NCBI GenBank assembly: GCA_026994195.1
Contig: JALWRH010000103.1
Location: forward strand, 1 to 42,398
Direction: 5' to 3'
Length of the DNA: 42,398 bases
Origin: Sedimenticola sp.
GTDB lineage: Bacteria > Pseudomonadota > Gammaproteobacteria > Chromatiales > Chromatiaceae
Shown: in pieces, positions 35,870-42,398 of the stretch
Layout of the letters: each line of letters starts with the position of its first letter
Position numbering within the stretch: the first letter of the stretch is position 1
Notes under the pieces: generated by a model
The model's input: the letters and a program-made list of their open reading frames with translations, nothing else
What the model was told of the DNA's origin: nothing
The model's database searches: none
Translations under genes and position numbers: made by a program

Positions 35870-36672
35870 GGCTTGATCCGGTAGTTGAGAAAGAACATGG
35901 GCCAGAAGATGCGTTTCCTCTTCTGGTCGGAAGGCAGTGCCAGGGTCAGTTCTGCCAGGGCTTTCATTGCCTTGCGGATGAAATCGTGGCGCTGTTTCAG
36001 GGGAATGTCTTCGTCCAGCAGCATCAGGGGCATGGGGACGAACAGATTGATCTCGATGATGCGAAAATGGCCATCGAGCATGGCTTCCAAAGATTCTGCG
36101 CGCACCCCCACCCGGGCGATGCGAAAGGGAGGCAGTTGGCTCATATAACGCCACAATTGCCGCTCCTGTTGCGGCGACAGGGGCAGGGCGGTGTGCCGGG
36201 TGTCCGGGTTGAGGATGCTGTTTACCGGCCAGTCGTCCCCGCCAAGATTCCGGGTTTCCGTCAGGGAGAGCACGGCGAACCGGGTCGGATCGGCAGCGCT
36301 GCGGATATAGAATATCTCGAATTCATGTTGGCCGGGGGCGGCTTCCTGTACCAGATAGGGTATGGGTTGTTGCAGCAATGCTTGGCGCAGGCGCTCCCAT
36401 TCGGCGTTGTTCCGGGCCACAGCGATGCCCTTGGCATTCTGGCCCCATTCGGGCTTGAGGAATACGGGCCAGTGCCGGGGCTGCTTCAGTTCAGCCAGGG
36501 GAGTCTGGCGCAGACGCCAGGCTTCCGGTATGAGCTGATCCATCTCTGCTTTGGAGAACAGGCGCCGCCGCGCGTTGAACCAGGGAGCATTGAGCTGAAA
36601 ATAGTTCCAGGGCCGCGCGCCCAGGCGCAGGCACCAGCCCATATAGCCGAGTACGAGACGGACACGCAGCAT
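35866..36672 (-). CDS. Second ATP-grasp-fold ligase, divergent type
   Basis: 268 residues. ATP-grasp elements are visible but not of a family I can name: WPVFLKPEWGQNAKGIAVA with Lys73, PYLVQEAAPGQHEFEIFYI with Glu110, and RIARVGVRAESLEAMLDGHF leading to IEINLFVPMPLM with Glu207 and Asn209. These correspond to the ATP, substrate and magnesium sites of D-Ala-D-Ala ligase-like enzymes. The N-terminal 60 residues are hydrophobic and basic and may carry a different subdomain. It shares one base with the dioxygenase stop and overlaps the next ligase by four, so it is clearly in the operon. Confidence 0.78.
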   Translation of the reverse strand: MLRVRLVLGYMGWCLRLGARPWNYFQLNAPWFNARRRLFSKAEMDQLIPEAWRLRQTPLAELKQPRHWPVFLKPEWGQNAKGIAVARNNAEWERLRQALLQQPIPYLVQEAAPGQHEFEIFYIRSAADPTRFAVLSLTETRNLGGDDWPVNSILNPDTRHTALPLSPQQERQLWRYMSQLPPFRIARVGVRAESLEAMLDGHFRIIEINLFVPMPLMLLDEDIPLKQRHDFIRKAMKALAELTLALPSDQKRKRIFWPMFFLNYRIKP

Positions 36673-37163
36673 CAGTCGAAACAGATTCCCTTGAGGGCGT
36701 CGTCAGAATAGATGTGCAGGCTGAGGCTGGGCTGCAGGGCCGTGACCCGATGAATAGCGTTGTCATAGCAGCCTTCTCTGCCTGCGGCGTAAATGTGTTC
36801 GCCGGTGTGTTTCACCAGGGTTTCGGTGAGGTGCAGACCGTTTGGGGTGTCTGTGAAGTGTTCCATCTGCAGACAGCCCTGAAGCACCATGACGAAAGCA
36901 TATTGGGGGTGTCCGTGGGTGGGGGTTCTGGCGCCCACGTCCCAGCGCGCCACCATGATCTCTGCGCCTTCTGGATGACGGTAGAGGATGGAGCGGGAAT
37001 AGCAGTGCGGGGCATGAGGATAGTCGCCTTGCGCCTCAAAGTCTGCCGCCAGGCTCACAAGGCTGGTTTCATCGTCCAGGTGGCAGGCCATCGCTTCCAG
37101 CAGTTGCTGTTGCCGGGGAGAAAGGGCCGGGGAGGGCCAGGTTTTTGCCTTACAGTCATTCAT
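36672..37163 (-). CDS. Arg-type cysteine dioxygenase-family cupin
   Basis: 163 residues from ATG 37163, which overlaps the decarboxylase stop by eight bases. The cupin iron ligands are His83 and His85 (TPTHGHPQYAF) and His138 (AIHRV). Arg57 in CYSRS corresponds to the cysteine-binding Arg60 of mammalian enzymes, and SLHIYS (148-153) matches the conserved SLHLYS motif. The Cys-Tyr crosslink cysteine of mammals is absent, as in other bacterial forms. The family oxidises cysteine to cysteine sulfinic acid. Its gene directly follows a sulfinate-type decarboxylase, which fits a hypotaurine route. Other thiol substrates remain possible. Confidence 0.85.
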   Translation of the reverse strand: MNDCKAKTWPSPALSPRQQQLLEAMACHLDDETSLVSLAADFEAQGDYPHAPHCYSRSILYRHPEGAEIMVARWDVGARTPTHGHPQYAFVMVLQGCLQMEHFTDTPNGLHLTETLVKHTGEHIYAAGREGCYDNAIHRVTALQPSLSLHIYSDDALKGICFD

Positions 37164-38562
37164 GCAGCAGGCGCGCCCCCATGTCGATGACAGATTGCAG
37201 AAACCGGTCCACATCCTCCTCGCGGAAATCCGGGTGGGTGATGAGCAGGCGCAGGGTAAGAGTGTTCCCAATAAAGGCCACGCCCACCAGACTTATTCCT
37301 TCTTCGAACAGGCGATGGCGCAGTTTGAGATTGAAATCATTGGCGTCCATGCCGCTGGGAGGAAGGAAGCGGAAACAGACGTTGAAGGACTCCCGGGAGG
37401 CGGTCATCTCCAGCTGTGGCAGAGATTCGATGCGGGATTCTGCATATTCGCACAAGGCAAGGTAATGGCGCACGCGCTGTGCCAGACCTTCGCGACCATA
37501 ATATTTCCAGTCCAGAAACCACTTGAGGCTGTCCACCCGGCGACCGCATTGCAAAGAGGCGGTGCCGGTATCCAGTTCCGCATCCTCGTGCTCTTCGCGG
37601 AACAGGTAACTGTGTTCCCCGGCAGAGCAGGCGCAGCGCAGGGTGCCCTTGTGGTGATTGAACAGCAACAGGTTGCACATGAGGTTGCTGCCCGGCATCT
37701 TGTGAAAGTCCCAGGTGAAAGAGTCCAGCTGCTCCACGCCGGGCAGGTAGCGTTGGCGCAGTTCATCGTCCAGGAGTGCGGCACCGCCCCAGGCGCCGTC
37801 GCCGTGGAGCCAGAAGCCATGTTCCTTGCGCAGTTCCAGTAAAGGCGGGAGGGGGTCGTAGGCGCCGCGCACTGTAGTGCCCAGGGTGGCGCAGACGAAG
37901 AAAGCTTTGCGGCCCTGGGCCTGCTGTTCCTCCAGCAGTTGCTCCAGGCTGTCCGGGCGCATGCGCCCCCGCTCATCCACGGGCACCTTGATCAGGTTGT
38001 CCGTGCCCAGGCCCAGTATGTTGGCGGCTTTGTCCAGAGAGTAGTGGGCATCGGCGGAGACGAAAGCCGTCAAGGATGGTCCATTGAACAAACCTTTTTC
38101 CTTGGCTTCAGAAGCTGCCTGGTTGCGCGCAGCGAGCATGGCGATCATGTTGCCGTTGCTCGATCCCGTGGTCATCTGGCCTTCGCCTTGCCTGAAACCC
38201 ACCAGCTCCAGCATGCGGTTCAGCATGTAATGTTCCATGAGGGTGGATACGGGGGCAGCCTCATAGGTGCAGGCTGATGTATTGGTTACCGCGGTGATGA
38301 TCTCCCCCATGATGGAGGGGAGGTTGGCTCCGGACCACATGCGGTTGACGAAACCGTGGTTGCCGGTTTTTACTGAATGGGTCAGGTATTTTTCCATCCA
38401 CTGGAAGAGCTGCTGCCAGTCGCCGGGCGCCTGACGTTCCAGTTCCAGGGTTTCGGCCAGAGCCTGGGGTTCAAGGTAATCCAGGAACTTCCCCTCTTTG
38501 CGCCGGGCGTAGTACTGCTCCACCAGGGCCAGCAGGCGCTGGAATATGGCTTGGTCGTTCAT
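37156..38562 (-). CDS. PLP-dependent group II decarboxylase, candidate cysteine sulfinate decarboxylase
   Basis: 468 residues. The glutamate/cysteine sulfinate/aspartate decarboxylase fold is complete. PLP phosphate-binding TTGSSNGN (131-138), the PLP-stacking His173 in SADAHYSLDKAA, Asp255 in HGDGAWGG, and the Schiff-base Lys288 in WDFHKMPGSNLMC are all visible. Sequence reading alone does not separate Glu, Asp, cysteine sulfinate or aromatic substrates. The adjacent cysteine dioxygenase gene, overlapping by eight bases, makes cysteine sulfinate the best guess and hypotaurine the product. It follows a small membrane-protein gene by four bases and leads the ligases and transporter. Confidence 0.88.
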   Translation of the reverse strand: MNDQAIFQRLLALVEQYYARRKEGKFLDYLEPQALAETLELERQAPGDWQQLFQWMEKYLTHSVKTGNHGFVNRMWSGANLPSIMGEIITAVTNTSACTYEAAPVSTLMEHYMLNRMLELVGFRQGEGQMTTGSSNGNMIAMLAARNQAASEAKEKGLFNGPSLTAFVSADAHYSLDKAANILGLGTDNLIKVPVDERGRMRPDSLEQLLEEQQAQGRKAFFVCATLGTTVRGAYDPLPPLLELRKEHGFWLHGDGAWGGAALLDDELRQRYLPGVEQLDSFTWDFHKMPGSNLMCNLLLFNHHKGTLRCACSAGEHSYLFREEHEDAELDTGTASLQCGRRVDSLKWFLDWKYYGREGLAQRVRHYLALCEYAESRIESLPQLEMTASRESFNVCFRFLPPSGMDANDFNLKLRHRLFEEGISLVGVAFIGNTLTLRLLITHPDFREEDVDRFLQSVIDMGARLLHE

Positions 38563-38566
38563 TCGC

Positions 38567-39067
38567 TTATACTGCTGCAGAGCCCGGTTTGCGGTTGATC
38601 AAGAATAGAATGATACCAGAGACGAGGATGGAAACCGCAGCGTAAAACAGGGAACCTCCGTCACCCTTGCCTTCATGCAACACTTCCACCCCCAGAGGAG
38701 AAGCCAGGTGAAAGAACACCGCGCCTCCCATGACCAGGCTGGCCATAGCACCTCCAATGCGGTGCATGAGACGCCGGGACGGCAGTTTCAGGGCCGGCGC
38801 TGTTTTTCCCAACAGCCAGAACAGGGCTGGAGACAACAGGATGAGGGATGTGAGCAGTTCAAAACTGCCTACGCCATAGGCGCCGTAGCGGGCGAACAGG
38901 CCTCCCAGGCTATCTCCCAGGAAGCCTTGCAGCCAGCCTCCTATGGTGCTGAAGATATGCACTGTGTCGGGATGACCGCTGAATTTGTAGGGCAGAGAGC
39001 TGAGGAATACTTTGCATGCCCACAGGGCCAGTATCCAGCTGGTTACGGGGATGATGTTTTTTTTCAT
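38567..39067 (-). CDS. Small inner-membrane protein, DoxX-like features
   Basis: 166 residues with about four membrane helices (IIPVTSWILALWACKVFLSS, GSFELLTSLILLSPALFWLL, IGGAMASLVMGGAVFFHLA, AAVSILVSGIILFLI). The early segment KFSGHPDTVHIFSTIGGWL resembles DoxX-like or similar small quinone/thiol-associated membrane proteins, but I cannot assign a family with certainty. AAGGA stands six bases before the ATG. It lies 34 bases after the YHS-domain gene and four before the decarboxylase gene, so all are likely cotranscribed. Confidence 0.7.
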   Translation of the reverse strand: MKKNIIPVTSWILALWACKVFLSSLPYKFSGHPDTVHIFSTIGGWLQGFLGDSLGGLFARYGAYGVGSFELLTSLILLSPALFWLLGKTAPALKLPSRRLMHRIGGAMASLVMGGAVFFHLASPLGVEVLHEGKGDGGSLFYAAVSILVSGIILFLINRKPGSAAV

Positions 39068-39101
39068 GTTTTTTCCTTGTCAGAGTGGTGAAAAGGCTGG
39101 G

Positions 39102-39545
39102 TTATCTGGACAGGGTGGGCCAGAATCTGTCTGCTTCCCTGATCCAGTGTGCCTTGTCCTGCTCCCAATCCTTTCGAATGGCGGCATCGTAGTTCAGGTA
39201 GAGCTTGCCCTCGTGAAGCGTCCATTGCAGAGGATCGCCCCTGGCAGTGGTGTCATGGGCCACGGCCCAGGCACAGTAGCCGCCGTACTGAGGTGCATAC
39301 TTGCCGGGGTTGGCCTGAAACATCTGTCGGTGTTCTTCACTGGCAAAGTACCAGGTGGCGCCTTTGTATTCGAGAGGGAAGCGCTTGCTCCCCTTCACCG
39401 GGTGCCCTTCGGTAAAATAGGCCACGGGATCATATCCACCCACAGCGGTATCACTGAACAATGGCGTATAGACGGCTTCTTCAGCCATTGCTGAAGAAAT
39501 CATCAGCACCATGCTGAAAAATATGGAAAATCTTGTCTGGTTCAT
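39102..39545 (-). CDS. Exported YHS-domain protein
   Basis: 147 residues from ATG 39545 (NQTRFSIFFSMVLMISSAMA); an open frame continues upstream but is not supported. GGGAGA lies about six bases before the ATG. A signal peptide is followed by a YHS domain with GGYDPVAYFTEGHPVKGSKR, WYFASEEHRQMFQANPGKYA, and PQYGGYCAWAVAHD. The end pattern LYLNYDAAIRKDWEQD is typical of the YHS (seleno)protein family. YHS domains are thought to bind metals such as copper; this class is often periplasmic. It is the first gene in the minus-strand array that contains the decarboxylase operon. Confidence 0.9.
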   Translation of the reverse strand: MNQTRFSIFFSMVLMISSAMAEEAVYTPLFSDTAVGGYDPVAYFTEGHPVKGSKRFPLEYKGATWYFASEEHRQMFQANPGKYAPQYGGYCAWAVAHDTTARGDPLQWTLHEGKLYLNYDAAIRKDWEQDKAHWIREADRFWPTLSR

Positions 39546-39632
39546 AAGCGTCTCCCTCGGTCCCTGCTGATACAGACCCAGGAAAGGCCCAAGTTCTTTT
39601 CGCCCCCGAATGAAAAAAAGTGCTTTCAGTGC

Positions 39633-39660
39633 TTCACATTCGGCAAAAATCGAGTAAAAT
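39633..39660 (+). promoter_or_regulatory. Sigma70 promoter of the rpsP operon
   Basis: TTCACA (39633-39638) and TAAAAT (39655-39660) are separated by 16 bases. Transcription would start near 39667, leaving a leader of about 65 bases before the rpsP ATG. A weak AAGG lies about 12 bases before that ATG. Confidence 0.7.
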
Positions 39661-39732
39661 GCCGCGTTTACCTTGATCTGGCCCCTTGCCGGGTTGTCAG
39701 GATTACACTGAATTTTAAGGCTCTTAGTCAAT

Positions 39733-39996
39733 ATGGTTACAATTCGTCTTTCAAGAACCGGCGCCAAGAAGCGTCCTTTCTACCACATCGTTGCCACGGA
39801 TTCCCGCAGCCCCCGTGATGGCCGTTACATCGAACGCCTGGGATTCTTCAATCCTGTCGCCAAGGGCGGAGAGGAAGAACTGCGCATCGAACTGGATCTT
39901 GTTGACAGCTGGATTGCCAAAGGCGCTCAGGTGAGCGAACGTGCTGCGGCGCTGATCAAGCAGTACCGCAAGCAAGGTCAGAGCGAAGCTGCCTGA
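39733..39996 (+). CDS. rpsP: 30S ribosomal protein bS16
   Basis: 87 residues, beginning [20 protein letters not shown], with the family segment [14 protein letters not shown] and a basic tail. bS16 is an assembly-initiating protein of the small ribosomal subunit. It is the first gene of the conserved rpsP-rimM-trmD-rplS operon. A sigma70 promoter lies about 65-100 bases upstream, and rimM follows after 30 bases. Confidence 0.98.
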   Translation: MVTIRLSRTGAKKRPFYHIVATDSRSPRDGRYIERLGFFNPVAKGGEEELRIELDLVDSWIAKGAQVSERAAALIKQYRKQGQSEAA

Positions 39997-40026
39997 TACG
40001 GCGTTTCGGCGTCTGCAGCCTGAGCT

Positions 40027-40575
40027 ATGGCTGACAGCCGGGTGAAAGAACCTGAATCCGAGGGTGACGGGCCGGCAAGGCTGGTCACCCTCGGTCACGT
40101 TTCCGGGCTGCATGGTGTGCAGGGCTGGTTGAAGGTCTATTCGGATACCCGTCCAAGGGAGGGCATCCTGGATTACCCGACCTGGTACCTGCGGCGCGGC
40201 CAGAACTGGGAAGCCGTGGCTCTGCAACACGGCCGCCGCCAGGGCAAGCTGGTACTGGCCAAGCTGCAGGGCTGCAACGACCGGGAAACCGCCCGGGAGC
40301 TGTTGGGAGCCGATATTGCGGTGCGCCGCTCCCAGTTGCCGGAAAACCTGGCGGACGATGAATTTTACTGGGCGGACCTGGAAGGACTGCAGGTCGTGAC
40401 TCTGGAAGGCGTAGAGCTGGGCAGAGTCAGCTGGCTCATGGAAACCGGCGCCAATGACGTGCTGGTGGTGCAGGGAGAGCGCGAAAGGCTGCTGCCCTGG
40501 ATTTGGGAGCAGGTGATCCGGGATGTGGATCTGAAAGCAGGCCGCATCCTGGTGGACTGGGATCCGGAGTTCTGA
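40027..40575 (+). CDS. rimM: Ribosome maturation factor RimM
   Basis: 182 residues. The N-domain ([20 protein letters not shown]) and the C-terminal PRC-barrel ([20 protein letters not shown], then [20 protein letters not shown]) are both complete. RimM binds bS19 and helps mature the 3' domain of 16S rRNA in the 30S head. The N-terminal 18 residues before the conserved domain are acidic. The stop overlaps the trmD start by one base (TGATG). Confidence 0.97.
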   Translation: MADSRVKEPESEGDGPARLVTLGHVSGLHGVQGWLKVYSDTRPREGILDYPTWYLRRGQNWEAVALQHGRRQGKLVLAKLQGCNDRETARELLGADIAVRRSQLPENLADDEFYWADLEGLQVVTLEGVELGRVSWLMETGANDVLVVQGERERLLPWIWEQVIRDVDLKAGRILVDWDPEF

Positions 40576-41324
40576 TGCGTTTTGATGTCGTGACTTTGTT
40601 TCCCGAGATGTTTCAGGCGGCTCGCCTAGGCGTCACCGGCAAAGCCCTGGACAACGGCAAGGCCAGCCTGCATCTGTGGAATCCACGGGATTACACAGAC
40701 GATACGCACCGCACCGTGGACGACAGGCCCTATGGCGGCGGCCCGGGCATGGTCATGATGGTGGAGCCTCTAAAGGCGGCTCTGCAGGAAGCCAAAGCCG
40801 CGGCACCGGGCAGCCGGGTGATCTACCTGACCCCGCAGGGCCAGCGCTTCGATCAGAAGGCCGCCCGGGAAATGGCCGCCGGAGATGGCATGATCCTGCT
40901 GGCGGGCCGTTATGAAGGCATCGATGAACGCCTGGTGGATTGTTGTGTGGACGAGGAATGGTCCATTGGCGATTATGTTCTCTCAGGCGGAGAACTGGCG
41001 GCCATGGTGATCATGGATGCCGTGACAAGATTGCTGCCCGGCGTGCTGGGCCATGAGGATTCTGCGCAGCAGGATTCCTACATGAACGGATTGCTGGATT
41101 TTCCCCAGTACACCCGTCCCGACCGGCTGGAAGGCCGGGAGGTGCCGGAGGTGCTGCTGTCCGGCAATCACGCCGCCATCGAGCAATGGCGGCTCATGCA
41201 GGCCCTGGGGCGCACTTGGCTGCGCCGTCCGGACCTGCTGGATCAGCGGAAGCTGTCCGACGAGGAACAGCGCCTGCTGGAAGAATTCATACGCACCCAT
41301 CAGGGGGCGTCGGCATCGTCATGA
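40575..41324 (+). CDS. trmD: tRNA (guanine-37-N1)-methyltransferase TrmD
   Basis: 249 residues from ATG 40575 ([14 protein letters not shown]). An open frame continues upstream but overlaps rimM and has no family resemblance. TrmD is a SPOUT (knotted) methyltransferase that makes m1G37 in tRNA to prevent frameshifting. The motifs [29 protein letters not shown] and [17 protein letters not shown] are intact. The TGATG overlap with rimM suggests coupled translation. Confidence 0.98.
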   Translation: MRFDVVTLFPEMFQAARLGVTGKALDNGKASLHLWNPRDYTDDTHRTVDDRPYGGGPGMVMMVEPLKAALQEAKAAAPGSRVIYLTPQGQRFDQKAAREMAAGDGMILLAGRYEGIDERLVDCCVDEEWSIGDYVLSGGELAAMVIMDAVTRLLPGVLGHEDSAQQDSYMNGLLDFPQYTRPDRLEGREVPEVLLSGNHAAIEQWRLMQALGRTWLRRPDLLDQRKLSDEEQRLLEEFIRTHQGASASS

Positions 41325-41398
41325 CGAAGATGCTGCGAGTATTTTATTATTGAACTTCGCGCCGTGAGGCGCCATAACTGGTAAGAGGAGCAACAACG

Positions 41399-41743
41399 AT
41401 GAGCAATATCATCCAGGAACTCGAAGCTGAACAGATGAACAAGGACATCCCGGACTTTGGTCCCGGTGATACCGTTGTTGTTAAGGTCAAAGTCAAGGAA
41501 GGCAACCGAGAGCGTCTGCAGGCCTTTGAAGGCGTGGTGATCGCCAAGCGCAACCGCGGTTTGAACTCCGCCTTCACCGTGCGCAAGATTTCCCACGGCG
41601 AAGGTGTGGAGCGCGCCTTCCAGACTCACAGTCCCCTCATCGACAGCATTGAAGTAAAGCGCCGCGGCGACGTGCGCCGCGCCAAGCTGTACTACCTGCG
41701 TGGCCGTACCGGCAAGGCAGCGCGTATCCGCGAAAAGCTCTGA
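41399..41743 (+). CDS. rplS: 50S ribosomal protein bL19
   Basis: 114 residues. The family start [20 protein letters not shown] and the segments [20 protein letters not shown] and [20 protein letters not shown] are typical. bL19 lies at the interface of the large and small subunits. It has a strong AGGAG ribosome-binding site and is the last gene of the operon. A clear terminator follows. Confidence 0.98.
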   Translation: MSNIIQELEAEQMNKDIPDFGPGDTVVVKVKVKEGNRERLQAFEGVVIAKRNRGLNSAFTVRKISHGEGVERAFQTHSPLIDSIEVKRRGDVRRAKLYYLRGRTGKAARIREKL

Positions 41744-41762
41744 TCTGCGGGATCTGCTTCGA

Positions 41763-41796
41763 GCCGCCGTGTCCTAACGGATGCGGCGGCTTTTTT
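41763..41796 (+). terminator. Rho-independent terminator of the rpsP operon
   Basis: A 12-pair stem (GCCGCCGTGTCC with GGATGCGGCGGC, including two G-T pairs) closes a TAAC loop and is followed directly by six T bases. It lies 20 bases after the rplS stop. Confidence 0.92.
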
Positions 41797-41850
41797 GTGG
41801 GCAGGGTATTGCTGATATGATGCACAGCGTCACCGCAATTGGGGAGTTTC

Positions 41851-42078
41851 ATGGGCAGCCTGTTCCTTTTTTTACTGGTTATCAGCATCATCCTGGACAT
41901 CCTTTCTGACCGGCTGTTTCAGAGTATCGGCCGCTGGATATTCTCTCTGTTCTCAAGGCAGCCCGTAGCCGGTACACAGGGTGAATTCCCGGGCTGGCTG
42001 TACCGCCTGACCGGGTTTGTTTTCTGTATATCGGTATTGGCTGCAGCACACTTCCTGAGCGGGATGTTTGGAGGATAA
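41851..42078 (+). CDS. Small two-helix membrane protein of unknown function
   Basis: 75 residues from ATG 41851 with GGGGAG about six bases upstream; a TTG at 41839 is a weaker alternative. Two hydrophobic stretches (GSLFLFLLVISIILDIL and LTGFVFCISVLAAAHFLSG) flank a short basic loop. I recognise no family. It lies between the rplS terminator and sbcB, two bases before the sbcB start, so it may be cotranscribed with it. Confidence 0.65.
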   Translation: MGSLFLFLLVISIILDILSDRLFQSIGRWIFSLFSRQPVAGTQGEFPGWLYRLTGFVFCISVLAAAHFLSGMFGG

Positions 42079-42080
42079 AG

Positions 42081-42398
42081 ATGACGACCAGCTTCTACTG
42101 GCATGACTACGAGACCTGGGGTACGGACCCACGCCGGGACCGGGCGGTGCAGTTTGCCGGGATTCGCACGGATCTGGATTTCAATCCCATTGGCCGTCCC
42201 CTGATGGTCTATGCCAGTCCCGCCGATGACATGCTGCCCCAACCGGGGGCCTGTCTGGTCACGGGGATCACGCCTCAGCAGGCACGCAAGGAAGGGGTTT
42301 GCGAGGCGGATTTCTTTCATGCTGTCCACGAAGAGCTGTCGCGGCCGGGCACCTGTGCCCTCGGCTACAACAGCATCCGCTTCGACGACGAGTTCACC
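42081..42398 (+). CDS. sbcB: Exodeoxyribonuclease I, N-terminal part (3' truncated by the window)
   Basis: 106 residues before the window ends. The exonuclease motif I WHDYETWGTDPRRDR carries the catalytic Asp and Glu, and AQFAGIRTD-like AVQFAGIRTDLDFNPIG, ADDMLPQPGACLVTGITP and GYNSIRFDDEFT match the family. ExoI degrades single-stranded DNA from the 3' end and acts in mismatch repair and recombination. GGAGG stands before the ATG. The frame is open to the last base. Confidence 0.93.
   Translation, partial: MTTSFYWHDYETWGTDPRRDRAVQFAGIRTDLDFNPIGRPLMVYASPADDMLPQPGACLVTGITPQQARKEGVCEADFFHAVHEELSRPGTCALGYNSIRFDDEFT

Overview
The window is a gene-dense, moderately GC-rich stretch of a gammaproteobacterial chromosome. 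Several classical gammaproteobacterial blocks appear in their usual order: rlmN-pilF-rodZ-hisS-yfgM-bamB-der, ispF-truD, smr/surE-pcm-yqaA-nlpD-rpoS, and rpsP-rimM-trmD-rplS. NlpD, RpoS and the BAM lipoprotein BamB confirm a Gram-negative gammaproteobacterium. A free-living relative of the Chromatiales or sulfur oxidisers is a guess, not something the sequence proves. No rRNA, tRNA, insertion sequence, prophage or CRISPR array was seen.

Layout. 1-7152: RNA modification, pilus, cell shape, translation and outer-membrane assembly genes, all on +, with overlaps or gaps of a few bases. 7145-13754: truD, a standalone CZB zinc protein and an Smr-domain protein on -, then surE, pcm, a YqaA-type membrane protein, nlpD, rpoS and a small conserved protein on +. 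A strong bidirectional terminator (13778-13810) separates these from a minus-strand ppiC-yciI-yciB set. 15657-20369: a thioredoxin-like gene coupled to a CinA-like gene, then hemH, a DUF971 gene and ppx on -, and a Nudix hydrolase on +. 20476-21834: an HD-GYP c-di-GMP phosphodiesterase, followed by a 549-base non-coding region. 22384-29561: a complete MoxR/Bat operon (MoxR, DUF58, DUF4381, BatA, a BatB/BatC fusion with a 36-base repeat, BatD), ending in an overlapping START-domain gene.

The most unusual part is 30312-39545. First, a minus-strand three-gene set encodes a 73-residue peptide, a TPR-GGDEF diguanylate cyclase and a methyltransferase. The methyltransferase closely matches the catalytic domain of the borosin alpha-N-methyltransferases (fungal OphMA, bacterial SonM). 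The peptide matches the split-borosin precursor plan: a helical binding domain followed by a short beta-branched tail (KKITIIIRSPER). This is a strong candidate split borosin RiPP (ribosomally made, modified peptide) system in which the cyclase lies between the precursor and its modifying enzyme.

Second, a tightly coupled minus-strand operon encodes a PLP decarboxylase, an Arg-type cysteine dioxygenase, two different ATP-grasp ligases and an MFS transporter. It is preceded by a YHS-domain protein and a small membrane protein. The simplest reading is cysteine to cysteine sulfinate to hypotaurine, then ligation to another building block and export. The product is unknown.

The window ends with the ribosomal rpsP operon (clear promoter and terminator), a small membrane protein and the start of sbcB.
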